DNA of 30,083 nucleotides from NCBI GenBank assembly GCA_002349055.1, contig DECD01000002.1, positions 1 through 30,083 of the forward strand, read 5' to 3'. The DNA comes from Bacteroidales bacterium UBA2939. GTDB taxonomy: Bacteria; Bacteroidota; Bacteroidia; Bacteroidales; P3. A model generated the notes under the pieces. The model did no database searches, was not told the origin of the DNA, and saw nothing but the letters and a program-made list of their open reading frames with translations. Made by a program: the position numbers and the translations under genes. This document shows, one piece after another, positions 21,549 through 29,168 of this stretch. How positions within the stretch are numbered: position 1 is the stretch's first letter; every line of letters begins with the position of its first letter.

Positions 21549-21961
21549 GATATCTTCTCGACACCCACACCCTCATTTGGCTCATGACCGACGACAATCG
21601 TCTCCCTGAACAAGTCAAGGAGTCGGTACTCTATTGTCAGGATGACTACTCCGTTTCGTCTCTTTCGCTCATCGAAATTCTCCAACTGCAACAGGGAGGC
21701 AAAATCACTTTCCGTGACCGCCCGGCTACCGTTAGCAGGCTCCTCTCAGAAATGAACATTAACATCGAACCTGTCTCCGTTGACATCCTCGACCACCTCT
21801 ACGACATCGACATTCCTCGCACTCCTTTTGGCTCCCATTCCGATCCCTTTGACCGCATTATCATCGCCACCGCTATTAAGCGCAACATGACCCTTGTCTC
21901 TGCCGATACCAAATTTCCTTGGTACCAACAACACTGTGGCCTCCACCTGCTCCATATTTGA
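21545..21961 (+). CDS. PIN-domain ribonuclease toxin (VapC family)
   Basis: 138-aa PIN-domain protein. The metal-binding acidic residues are in place: D6 in YLLDTHTLIWLM, E44 in SLIEILQL, D100 and D103 in HSDPFDRIIIATA, and D121 in VSADTKFPWY. These make it a likely Mg2+-dependent endoribonuclease; the DTHTLIWL and SDPFDRIIIATA wording is typical of the chromosomal VapC subgroup. Full length with no frame damage, so probably active. Translation is coupled to the tiny basic gene upstream by a 4-nt overlap. Confidence 0.92.
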   Translation: MRYLLDTHTLIWLMTDDNRLPEQVKESVLYCQDDYSVSSLSLIEILQLQQGGKITFRDRPATVSRLLSEMNINIEPVSVDILDHLYDIDIPRTPFGSHSDPFDRIIIATAIKRNMTLVSADTKFPWYQQHCGLHLLHI

Positions 21962-22007
21962 TATTTATGCAGCCGGAATGGTTGCTTTTATTTTTCCGGT
22001 TACAGAA

Positions 22008-22025
22008 TTTCAACAGCTGTTGAAA
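22008..22025. promoter_or_regulatory. 18-bp perfect palindrome before the P5C dehydrogenase promoter
   Basis: TTTCAACAGCTGTTGAAA is its own reverse complement and ends 7 bp before the TTTG box at 22033. It could be an operator. With the T-run that follows (22028-22035) it could also fold as a short terminator (7-bp stem, 4-nt loop) for the PIN-toxin gene 47 bp upstream. Confidence 0.6.
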
Positions 22026-22032
22026 CATTTTT

Positions 22033-22063
22033 TTTGTTGATTAAGAAATTCTTCGTATATTTG
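22033..22063 (+). promoter_or_regulatory. Promoter of the P5C dehydrogenase gene
   Basis: TTTG (22033-22036), 19 nt, TATATTTG (22056-22063), 35 bp before the ATG at 22099. Confidence 0.8.
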
Positions 22064-22098
22064 CACCCAAAATTAAACCACTAAAAACATTACAAAAA

Positions 22099-23880
22099 AT
22101 GAACAACAGCATTTACCTTTTCCCGAAACCCGAGAATGAACCTGTGCTTGGCTACGCCCCCGGCAGCCCCGAGCGCACTAACATCCGCAAAGCCCTCGAC
22201 GAGCTTTACAACACCGTGACCGAGATTCCCGCCATCATCGGCGGCAAGGAGGTGAAAACCCAAAATATGGGCGAAGTGGTGATGCCCACCGAGAACCACC
22301 ACGTGCTGGCCCGCTACCACAAGGTGGGCGAGAAAGAGGTGAAGGCTGCCATCGCCGCCGCCATGAAGGCGCAGAAGGAATGGGCCGACACCCCCTGGAT
22401 CGACCGCGCCAGCGTGATGCTGAAAATTGCCACCCTCATCAGCGGCAAGTACCGCTGGCTCATCAATGCCGCCACCATGCTCGGCCAGGGCAAGACCACC
22501 ATGCAGGCCGAAATCGACAGCGCCTGCGAGCTGGTGGATTTCCTGCGCTACAACGCCTGGTATGCCAGCCAGATATACAGCGACCAGCCCTGCAGCGACA
22601 AGGGCACGCTGAACTATGTCACCTACCGTGCTATGGAGGGTTTCGTCTTCGCCATCACGCCGTTCAACTTCACCTCCATCGCCAGCAACCTCTGCCTCAG
22701 CCCCGTGCTGATGGGCAATGTGTGCATCTGGAAGCCCTCGACGACTGCCCTGCTGAGTAACTATATCTTGATGAAGATTTACAAGGAAGCCGGCCTGCCC
22801 GACGGCGTGGTGAACTTCCTCCCCGGCAGCGGCGCCCTCATCGGCAAGGTGGCCTTCGCCGACGAGAACCTCGCGGGTGTCCACTTCACCGGCAGTACCT
22901 CGACCTTCAAAGGCTTCTGGAAAGCCATCGGCCAGAATATCGACATCTACAAGACCTATCCCAAGATTGTCGGCGAGACCGGCGGCAAAGACTTCATCAT
23001 GGCCCACAAGAGTGCCGATGCCGAGCAGGTGGCCACCGCCATCGTCCGCGGCGCCTTCGAGTTCCAGGGTCAGAAATGCTCCGCCGCCAGCCGTGCCTAT
23101 GTGCCCAAGAGCATGTGGCCCAAGGTGAAGGAAATCATCGGCAAGATGCTGAAGGAAATCAAGATGGGCGATGTGCGCGACTTCAGCGCCTTCGTCAACG
23201 CCGTTATCGACGAGGCTTCGTTCGACAACTGCAAGAACTATATCGACCACGCCAAGAAGAGCAAAGACGCCGAAATCGTCTTCGGCGGCAATTGCGACAA
23301 GAGCGTCGGCTGGTTCGTCGAGCCCACGGTTATCCTGGCCAAGAAGCCCGACTACAAGAGCATGTGCGAGGAGATTTTCGGACCCATCATCACCATCTAC
23401 GTCTATGAGGATGCCAAGTACGAGGAGACCTGCCGCCTGTGCGACACCACCTCGCCCTACGCCCTCACGGGTGCCATCTTTGCCAACGACCGCGCCGCCC
23501 TGCGCAAAGGTGCCGAGATACTGAAGTATGCCGCCGGCAACATCTACTACAACGACAAGCCCACGGGAGCCGTGGTGGGCCAGCAGCCCTTCGGCGGTGC
23601 CCGCGCCAGCGGTACCAACGACAAGGCCGGTTCCTACCTCAACCTTGTGCGCTGGATTAGTCCGCAGGCCGTGAAGGAGACCTTCGACCCCGCCCGCAAC
23701 TATTCTTATCCCTTTGTGAGCAACGAGGACAACCCCTACAAGCCCGCCGTGGCCGCCAAGAAAGCTGCCCCCAAGGCTGCCGCCAAGAAGGCCGCTGCTC
23801 CTAAAGCTGCCGCCAAGAAGGCTCCGGCAAAGGTGGTCGCCAAAGCTCCGGCCAAGAAGGCTGTCGCCAAGAAGAAATAA
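22099..23880 (+). CDS. pruA: 1-pyrroline-5-carboxylate dehydrogenase with Lys/Ala-rich C-terminal tail
   Basis: NAD-dependent aldehyde dehydrogenase that oxidises glutamate semialdehyde (P5C) to glutamate, the last step of proline and arginine breakdown. Catalytic residues: N190 (FAITPFNFTS), E293 (KIVGETGGKDF) and nucleophile C327 (FEFQGQKCSAASRAY); the C-terminal QQPFGGARASGTNDKAG is typical of P5C dehydrogenases. The enzyme body ends at about residue 547, the normal length for the Bacteroidetes form. Residues 548-593 are an extra tail of Lys, Ala, Pro and Val only (16 Lys in 46), of the histone-H1/AlgP type (KKAAPKAAAKK), encoded by ~30-bp GC-rich repeats. The tail is in frame and ends at the stop, 3 bp before the next gene. 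Its role is unknown; binding to nucleic acid or polyanions is possible. Confidence 0.95.
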   Translation: MNNSIYLFPKPENEPVLGYAPGSPERTNIRKALDELYNTVTEIPAIIGGKEVKTQNMGEVVMPTENHHVLARYHKVGEKEVKAAIAAAMKAQKEWADTPWIDRASVMLKIATLISGKYRWLINAATMLGQGKTTMQAEIDSACELVDFLRYNAWYASQIYSDQPCSDKGTLNYVTYRAMEGFVFAITPFNFTSIASNLCLSPVLMGNVCIWKPSTTALLSNYILMKIYKEAGLPDGVVNFLPGSGALIGKVAFADENLAGVHFTGSTSTFKGFWKAIGQNIDIYKTYPKIVGETGGKDFIMAHKSADAEQVATAIVRGAFEFQGQKCSAASRAYVPKSMWPKVKEIIGKMLKEIKMGDVRDFSAFVNAVIDEASFDNCKNYIDHAKKSKDAEIVFGGNCDKSVGWFVEPTVILAKKPDYKSMCEEIFGPIITIYVYEDAKYEETCRLCDTTSPYALTGAIFANDRAALRKGAEILKYAAGNIYYNDKPTGAVVGQQPFGGARASGTNDKAGSYLNLVRWISPQAVKETFDPARNYSYPFVSNEDNPYKPAVAAKKAAPKAAAKKAAAPKAAAKKAPAKVVAKAPAKKAVAKKK

Positions 23881-23883
23881 ACG

Positions 23884-24720
23884 ATGATTTTTTCCATCAT
23901 CATCCCGGCCTATAACGCCAGTCGTTATATCGCACGATGCCTCGAGTCGGTGAAGGTTCAGACCTTCACCGACTTCGAGTGTATTATCGTCAACGACGGC
24001 TCGAAGGACGACACCCTTGAGTTATGCCGGTCGCTGACGAGTGGCGATACGCGTTTTGTGTTGGTGGACATCCCGAACGGCGGTGTTTCCAATGCCCGCA
24101 ACAAGGGGTTGGAGCAGGCGAGGGGCGAGTATGTGCTCTTTGTCGATGCCGACGACTGGGTGGAGCCGACGTGGCTTGAGGTGCTGTCGCGGAGTTGCGA
24201 CGGCGTGGATGTTGTCCAGTTCGACTACAGTGAGGTGGGCGACGACAGCCGTCAGGAGATACATATCGACAGCGATCTCGGCATGATTATCCGAGGCGAC
24301 GGAGCTGTGGTGTGGAAACGGGCTTACAGGCGGGCGCTCATCGCCGACCTGCGTTTTGACACCACCGTGAAAGCCGGCGAGGACTACCTCTTCAGTACCC
24401 AGGTGTTTCTCCGCATGAGCTCCTACAAGCATATCGACAACTGTCTCTACAACTATTTCGTCGACAACGGGCAGAGTGCGATGCACACCGACTTTGCCGG
24501 GAATTTCGGCTACCAGCTGCTGGCGACGAGCAAGGTGGAGCGGATGCTCAAGGAGTGCGGAGAGTATGAAGCCCACAAGGGCGACCTGCGGATGCGGCAT
24601 TACTGGTGTATCCGTGAGCTTTGCTGGCGGTGGCTGAGGCAGAACATGCCGGAGGGCCGTCGGCGACGGTTCACCATGAAACTGCTCAACAGCCTCCTCA
24701 AGCGAGGTTACCGTGGATAA
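23884..24720 (+). CDS. Family 2 glycosyltransferase
   Basis: 278-aa GT-A fold enzyme that moves a sugar from a nucleotide donor to a growing polysaccharide or glycolipid. Motifs: FSIIIPAYNASRYIARCLESV at the N-terminus, VNDGSKDDT (residues 36-44), GVSNARNKGLEQARGEYVLFVDADD with the metal-binding D88-A-D90, and the later KAGEDYLFS acid motif. No TM helix is seen, so it acts at the inner face of the membrane or in the cytoplasm. It begins 3 bp after the P5C dehydrogenase stop and must share its message, an unusual functional pairing. It ends at a two-way terminator. Acceptor and donor cannot be predicted. Confidence 0.92.
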   Translation: MIFSIIIPAYNASRYIARCLESVKVQTFTDFECIIVNDGSKDDTLELCRSLTSGDTRFVLVDIPNGGVSNARNKGLEQARGEYVLFVDADDWVEPTWLEVLSRSCDGVDVVQFDYSEVGDDSRQEIHIDSDLGMIIRGDGAVVWKRAYRRALIADLRFDTTVKAGEDYLFSTQVFLRMSSYKHIDNCLYNYFVDNGQSAMHTDFAGNFGYQLLATSKVERMLKECGEYEAHKGDLRMRHYWCIRELCWRWLRQNMPEGRRRRFTMKLLNSLLKRGYRG

Positions 24721-24756
24721 AAAAAGAAAGGCGCTCCCGAGAGGAAGCGCCTGTTT
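24719..24756. terminator. Bidirectional terminator between glycosyltransferase and FKBP genes
   Basis: AGGCGCT (24729-24735) pairs with AGCGCCT (24746-24752), with further C/G pairing in the loop. An A-rich tract (24719-24729) precedes and GTTTT follows, so it serves the two convergent genes. Confidence 0.82.
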
Positions 24757-24760
24757 TCGT

Positions 24761-25369
24761 TTAGAGGACGTTGATGAGTTCCACTTTGAAGATGAGGGCG
24801 GCATAGGGCGGGATGTCGGCGCCGGCGCCGCGCTCGCCGTAGGCGAGGTTGTAGGGGATGTAGAATTTGAAGATGGAGCCTTCTTTCATGAGCTGCACAC
24901 CCTCGGTCCATCCGGCGATAACCTGACGGAGGCCGAACTCGGCGGGCATTCCGCGGCGGTAGCTGGAGTCGAAGACGGTGCCGTCGATGAGGGTGCCCTC
25001 ATAGTGGCAGCGCACGGTGTCGCTGGTCTTGGGCTGACGGCCGGTGCCCTCTTTGACGACTTCGTACTGGAGGCCGCTGGGGGTGGTGGTCACTTCGGGG
25101 CGCAGCTTGTTGCGGTTGAGGAAGGCTTCGCCCTCTCCCTTGGCGGCTTTGCCGCGCTCGGCGGCTTCGGCTTGCTGGCGCTCCTCGAGTTCGGCGAAGT
25201 AGTGCTCGAGCACCTCGTGAACCTCTTCGTGGCTCATCTGGGGCTGGCGGCCTTGCAGCACGTCGGCAATGGCGGCGGCATAGTCTTCCACATTCAGGCT
25301 CTCTTTCAAGCCCATTCCAATCAGTTGATGGCCAATGTTGTGGCCTAAAGCATAGCTAAGTTTATCCAT
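24761..25369 (-). CDS. FKBP-type peptidyl-prolyl cis-trans isomerase
   Basis: 202-aa proline isomerase. Residues 1-70 are an FKBP N-terminal dimerisation domain (KLSYALGHNIGHQL, YAAAIADVLQGRQPQMSHEE, a charged helix LEERQQAEAAERGKAAKGEGEAFL). Residues ~93-202 are the FKBP domain: TPSGLQYEVVKEGTG, YEGTLIDGTVFDSSYRRG, VIAGWTEGVQLM, IPYNLAYGERGAGADIPP, LIFKVELINVL, with the active-site Y, D, W and Y residues visible. No signal peptide is present at the chosen start, so this looks cytoplasmic, unlike Mip/FkpA. It is the last gene of the gap-fabG-BtuF-like operon, 26 bp after its neighbour, and ends at a bidirectional terminator. Confidence 0.94.
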   Translation of the reverse strand: MDKLSYALGHNIGHQLIGMGLKESLNVEDYAAAIADVLQGRQPQMSHEEVHEVLEHYFAELEERQQAEAAERGKAAKGEGEAFLNRNKLRPEVTTTPSGLQYEVVKEGTGRQPKTSDTVRCHYEGTLIDGTVFDSSYRRGMPAEFGLRQVIAGWTEGVQLMKEGSIFKFYIPYNLAYGERGAGADIPPYAALIFKVELINVL

Positions 25370-25395
25370 TGGTGTTATTTAAAGTTTAAGTTTTT

Positions 25396-26379
25396 TTACT
25401 CCCCACTCTCTGGGAGAGGGGGAGGGGGTATGGTGGTTTTTCCAAACCTGCTCCTCAGGTAGATTACGGCGTCGATGTTGCGGGGCACCTGTAGGTCGAG
25501 GGTTCCGCTCACAATGCCGATGACGTGACCGTTCTTGACGGCGCTGAGGCGGTTGTAGGGCTTCATGCCGCAGAAGGCGGCACTGTCCTCGCGGCGCACG
25601 ATGATGTAGTCGGGGTCCTCTTTCATGAGGGCTTCGAGGCTGTAACTCCAGCCGTCAATGCCTTCGGCGATGTTGCGTCCTCCCGCCATGCGGATGATGT
25701 CGTTGATGAAAGTGTTGCCTCCGGCTGTGAAGTTGCCACCTGCACCGAATCCTACAACATAGTATACAGAAGGGATTTCCGCTGGTGTGCTATGGTTGCC
25801 GTCTTGCAGGCTCTCCTCAATGGCGTCGGCCTCGCGTAAATTTCTCAGGTCGCTGCCTAATACATGGATAAGGCTGTCGGCTTCGTGCTCCTTGCCGACA
25901 AGTCTGCCGATAGCGGTGATGTTATCGAAGAGGGCTTCGAACTTGGGTTTTTCGATAACGCATACCATGGGGACGCCCATCTGGTCCATCTGGTCGGTGA
26001 CTTTCTTGCCCACCATGGAGCCGCTGATGACGAGGTCGGGGTTGAGGGAGAGGATGCTCTCGATGTTGAGGTTGCTGATGCCGCCGATGCTCGGAATATT
26101 CAAGGCCTCGTCTGGGTAGACGCAGAAGTCGGTGCGACCCACAAGGAGGTTGTCAGCACCGAGGGCGAACATGATTTCGGTGACGGCAGGGGAGAGGCTC
26201 ACCACCCGTTTCGGCTGTGATGGAATGACAACGGTGCGCCCGTAGTCGTCAGTGACGGTGTCGAGCACGGCTGTCTGCTTCTGCTGTCCGCTACAGGCGG
26301 AAAGAAGGAGTATGAGAAGGAGTGAAAGGAATTGAAGGGGAGTGAAAGGGAGTGAAAGGACGAATGCTTTTTTTCTCAT
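25396..26379 (-). CDS. BtuF-like metal/cobalamin ABC-transporter substrate-binding lipoprotein
   Basis: 327-aa lipoprotein with signal LQFLSLLLILLLSAC, Cys29. The helical-backbone metal-receptor fold (BtuF/FepB/FhuD cluster) is visible: VTDDYGRTVVIPSQPKRVVSLSPAVTEIMFALGADNLLVGRTDFCVYPDEA, IGGISNLNIESILSLNPDLVISGS, then GGNTFINDIIRMAGGRNIAEGIDGWSYSLEALMKEDPDYIIV. The SLSPAVTEI and R-T-D-F-C-x-Y-P segment favours BtuF (cobalamin), but siderophore binding is not excluded. No permease or ATPase gene is adjacent. The signal peptide is encoded by a CTCCCTTTCACTCCCCTTC-like micro-repeat, and the last residues (PPPPLPESGE) by another low-complexity tract. It lies 36 bp after fabG. Confidence 0.85.
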   Translation of the reverse strand: MRKKAFVLSLPFTPLQFLSLLLILLLSACSGQQKQTAVLDTVTDDYGRTVVIPSQPKRVVSLSPAVTEIMFALGADNLLVGRTDFCVYPDEALNIPSIGGISNLNIESILSLNPDLVISGSMVGKKVTDQMDQMGVPMVCVIEKPKFEALFDNITAIGRLVGKEHEADSLIHVLGSDLRNLREADAIEESLQDGNHSTPAEIPSVYYVVGFGAGGNFTAGGNTFINDIIRMAGGRNIAEGIDGWSYSLEALMKEDPDYIIVRREDSAAFCGMKPYNRLSAVKNGHVIGIVSGTLDLQVPRNIDAVIYLRSRFGKTTIPPPPLPESGE

Positions 26380-26415
26380 TTTAATTCTTCATTTTTCATT
26401 TTTCATTCTTCATTT

Positions 26416-27162
26416 TCAAGCGTCTTCCATTCCTCCACACATTGGCAGTACGACGCTGGTGATGTAGCTGGACATATCGCTGGCGAGGAAGACGCAGCAC
26501 TGGGCGACCTCGTCGGGGGTGCCGGCGCGCTTCATGGGGATGCGGCTGGTCCAGGTGTCCATGAGTTCCTTGGGGATGTCGGCGGTCATCTCGGTTTCGA
26601 CGAAACCAGGGCAGAGCACGTTGACGCGGATGTTGCGTGCGGCGAACTCTTTGGCGCAGCTTTTGCTGAAGCCGATGATGCCGGCTTTGGAGGCGGCGTA
26701 GTTGGCCTGGTTGTAGTTGCCGGCGATGCCGACGACGGAGCCGATGTTGACGATGGAGCCGTGTCCCTGTCGCCACATGGAGGGCTGGATGGCTTTTGTC
26801 ATGCAGAAGACGGACTTGAGATTGGTGCCCACCACGCGGTCGAACTGTTCCTCGGACATACGTTTGACGGCGCTGTCGTCGGTGATGCCGGCGTTGTTGA
26901 CGAGGATGTCGACGCTGCCGAAGTCGGCGAGGACTTGTTTGACAAAGGCTTGGGCGGAGTCGTAGTTGGCCACATCAGTAGCGTACCCTTTTGCTTTCAC
27001 ACCGATGGCGTTCAGCTCGGCTTCGACCTGTTCCATGTTTGCGTTGCGGGAGCGGCCGCAGAAGGCGACGTTGCAGCCCTCTTTGGCGAACCGTATAGCA
27101 ATAGCGTGACCGATGCCGCGGGTGGCACCGGTCACGATTGCAGTCTTATTGACTAAAAGCAT
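26416..27162 (-). CDS. fabG: 3-oxoacyl-[acyl-carrier-protein] reductase
   Basis: 248-aa short-chain dehydrogenase that reduces 3-oxoacyl-ACP with NADPH in fatty-acid elongation. The Rossmann loop TGATRGIGHAIA is at residues 12-23, NNAGIT at 88-93, and the catalytic Ser-Tyr-Lys set in IGSVVGIAGNYNQANYAASKAG. The C-terminal SSYITSVVLPMCGGM follows the FabG pattern (YITG.VL.V.GGM), although the usual Gly in ITG is Ser here. The start ATG at 27162 is one base from the end of gap, so the genes are cotranscribed. Downstream come the BtuF-like and FKBP genes. Confidence 0.93.
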   Translation of the reverse strand: MLLVNKTAIVTGATRGIGHAIAIRFAKEGCNVAFCGRSRNANMEQVEAELNAIGVKAKGYATDVANYDSAQAFVKQVLADFGSVDILVNNAGITDDSAVKRMSEEQFDRVVGTNLKSVFCMTKAIQPSMWRQGHGSIVNIGSVVGIAGNYNQANYAASKAGIIGFSKSCAKEFAARNIRVNVLCPGFVETEMTADIPKELMDTWTSRIPMKRAGTPDEVAQCCVFLASDMSSYITSVVLPMCGGMEDA

Positions 27163-27163
27163 A

Positions 27164-28171
27164 TTAGAGCAGCTTGGCGAGTTTGGCAGCGAGGTCGCCG
27201 ACGCGGGTGCTGTAGCCCTTCTCGTTGTCGTACCAGCTGACGATCTTGACGAAGTTGCCGTCCATCACCTGGGTGAGGAGGGAGTCGAAGATGCTGCTGT
27301 GGGTGTTGTCGATGATGTCGATGCTGACGATGGGTTCGTCGACATACTGGAGGACACCTTTCATGGGGCCGTTGGCGGCTTCCTTGACGGCGGCGTTGAT
27401 TTCCTCCTTGGTGACGTTGCAGTTGAGCTCGGCGGTGAGGTCAACGACAGAGCCGTCGGGAGTGGGGACGCGCATGGCGAAGCCATCGAGTTTGCCCATG
27501 AGTTCGGGAATAACGAGACCCACGGCTTTGGCGGCGCCGGAGGAGGTGGGGATGATGCTGACGGCGGCGGCGCGTGCGCGACGGAGGTCGCTGTGCGGCT
27601 GGTCGAGAATCTTCTGGTCGTTGGTGTAGCTGTGGACGGTGTTCATGAGGCCGCGCTTGATGCCGAACTTGTCGTTGAGGACTTTGGCGACGGGGGCGAG
27701 GCAGTTGGTGGTGCAGGAGGCGTTGGAGACGAGCTGCATGTCCTTGGTGAGGATGCTGTCGTTGACGCCCATGACGATGGTGGCGTCGACGTCGTCGGCC
27801 TTACCGGCGGGGACGGTGAGGATGACTTTCTTGGCGCCAGCGTTGATGTGTTTCATCATCTGCTCGCGTTTTTTGAAGAGGCCGGTGGACTCGACCACGA
27901 TGTCGACACCGAGTTCTTTCCAGGGGAGGTTCTGGGGGTCGCGTTCGGCGTAGATTTTGACCTTTTTGCCGTTGACCACGAGGCAGTCGCCTTCGGCGTG
28001 GACTTCGCCGTCGAAGTTTTCGTGGACGGAGTCATATTTGAAGAGGTAGGCCAGGGTGTCGGCGCTGGTGAGGTCGTTGATAGCGACGATTTCGAGCTCG
28101 GGGTGGGCGAGCATGGCGCGGAAGGACATTCTTCCGATTCGGCCGAAGCCGTTGATAGCTACTTTTGCCAT
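27164..28171 (-). CDS. gapA: Type I glyceraldehyde-3-phosphate dehydrogenase
   Basis: 335-aa glycolytic enzyme that oxidises glyceraldehyde-3-phosphate with NAD+ and phosphate. NAD-binding INGFGRIGRMSFRAM is at residues 6-20, with D33 after the second strand favouring NAD over NADP. The catalytic nucleophile C153 lies in SNASCTTNCLAP, and the phosphate-binding regions RRARAAAVSIIPTSSGAAKAVG and VPTPDGSVVDLT are intact, as is the closing SWYDNEKGYSTRVGDL. Full length. It is the first gene of a four-gene minus-strand operon with a consensus promoter at 28225-28256. The antisense strand also reads open for over 1 kb, which I regard as a codon-bias artefact. Confidence 0.98.
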   Translation of the reverse strand: MAKVAINGFGRIGRMSFRAMLAHPELEIVAINDLTSADTLAYLFKYDSVHENFDGEVHAEGDCLVVNGKKVKIYAERDPQNLPWKELGVDIVVESTGLFKKREQMMKHINAGAKKVILTVPAGKADDVDATIVMGVNDSILTKDMQLVSNASCTTNCLAPVAKVLNDKFGIKRGLMNTVHSYTNDQKILDQPHSDLRRARAAAVSIIPTSSGAAKAVGLVIPELMGKLDGFAMRVPTPDGSVVDLTAELNCNVTKEEINAAVKEAANGPMKGVLQYVDEPIVSIDIIDNTHSSIFDSLLTQVMDGNFVKIVSWYDNEKGYSTRVGDLAAKLAKLL

Positions 28172-28224
28172 ATTGTATTGTTTTTTAATTGTTTGTTGTT
28201 ATTTTAATAAAAGTTTTAATCCGA

Positions 28225-28256
28225 CAAAGGTACAACATATTTTAATATTATACAAA
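28225..28256 (-). promoter_or_regulatory. Promoter of the gapA operon
   Basis: Minus-strand TTTG (28256-28253), 20 nt, TACCTTTG (28232-28225), about 53 bp before the gapA start. It faces away from the mtgA promoter 30 bp to the right. Confidence 0.8.
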
Positions 28257-28262
28257 TTTATT

Positions 28263-28292
28263 TTTGTAAGTGATTTTTTTTTTGTAATTTTG
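28263..28292 (+). promoter_or_regulatory. Promoter of mtgA-xerD
   Basis: TTTG (28263-28266), 18 nt (mostly T), TAATTTTG (28285-28292), 48 bp before the mtgA ATG. An AGGAG-type ribosome site lies at about 28327-28331 within a GAAATGA micro-repeat. Confidence 0.7.
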
Positions 28293-28340
28293 CGGTTTGA
28301 AAAAAGGGGAAATGAAAAAATGAAAAAGGAGAAATGAGAA

Positions 28341-29165
28341 ATGGGAAAGAAAGGTAAGTGGCTGAAGCCGTGGAAGAGCATAGGGTGGGGGAGGCGAGTG
28401 GTGCGAGTGGCGTGGATGACGGTGGTGGGGTTGTGGCTGCTATCGGTGGTGCAGGTGCTGTTGGGGGTGGTGTTCAATCCGCCGCTGACGCCGCTGATGG
28501 TGCAGCGTTTCTTCCAGCAGCTGGCGGACGACGAGCGGACGGTGCGTTTCGAGCGCGACTATGTGGACATCGACGACATCTCGCCCAACCTCATCACCGC
28601 CGTGGTCTACTCGGAGGACGGGTTGTTTATGTATCACCACGGCTTCGACGTGAAGCAGATGAAGATAGCCATGAAGGAGAACAAGAGCGGCAAGCGGTTC
28701 AGGGGCGGCAGCACCATCAGTCAGCAGACGGCGAAGAACGCTTTCCTGCCGCACAGTCGCACGATGGTGCGCAAGGGTGTGGAAGCCTACTACACGATGA
28801 TGATAGAGACCTTCTGGAGCAAGAAGAGAATCATGGAGGTGTACCTGAATATCATAGAGTTCGGCGACGGCATCTATGGAGCCGAGGCGGCGGCGCAGCA
28901 CTACTTCGGCCACTCGGCTAAGGAGCTGACGCGCACGGAGGCGGCGCAGCTGGCGGCCACGCTGCCGGCACCGCTGGAGCGGAACCCCGCGCATAAGTCG
29001 CCCTACTTCCGTCGGCGCACGGCCGACATCAAGGGGCGCTTCGGCTGGGGCAAGGTGAACATCGAGGAGCCCGACCCGAAGAAGGTGGAGAAATACAAGG
29101 ACCGGGAGAGTCTGTGGGACTTTATGAAATGGTACTATGAGGGTGAAATGAGAAATGAGAAATGA
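28341..29165 (+). CDS. mtgA: Monofunctional peptidoglycan glycosyltransferase
   Basis: 274-aa membrane-anchored GT51 enzyme that polymerises lipid II into glycan strands in the periplasm. A single TM helix occupies about residues 22-44 after a basic cytoplasmic start (MGKKGKWLKPWKSIGWGRR). The catalytic domain shows the essential Glu92 in YSEDGLFMYHHGFD, the RGGSTISQQTAKNAFL motif (121-136), and the second Glu166 in KKRIMEVYLNIIEFGDGIYGAEAAAQHYFG. No transpeptidase domain follows, so it is monofunctional. The last residues (GEMRNEK) and the stop lie in a GAAATGAGAAATGAG micro-repeat that also provides the gap to xerD 3 bp later. Confidence 0.96.
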   Translation: MGKKGKWLKPWKSIGWGRRVVRVAWMTVVGLWLLSVVQVLLGVVFNPPLTPLMVQRFFQQLADDERTVRFERDYVDIDDISPNLITAVVYSEDGLFMYHHGFDVKQMKIAMKENKSGKRFRGGSTISQQTAKNAFLPHSRTMVRKGVEAYYTMMIETFWSKKRIMEVYLNIIEFGDGIYGAEAAAQHYFGHSAKELTRTEAAQLAATLPAPLERNPAHKSPYFRRRTADIKGRFGWGKVNIEEPDPKKVEKYKDRESLWDFMKWYYEGEMRNEK

Positions 29166-29168
29166 GAA

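Noticed and set aside
27113..28207. 364-codon plus-strand open frame opposite gapA
   Set aside because: Same antisense artefact (Val/Asp/Gly/Glu-rich); gapA on the minus strand is certain.
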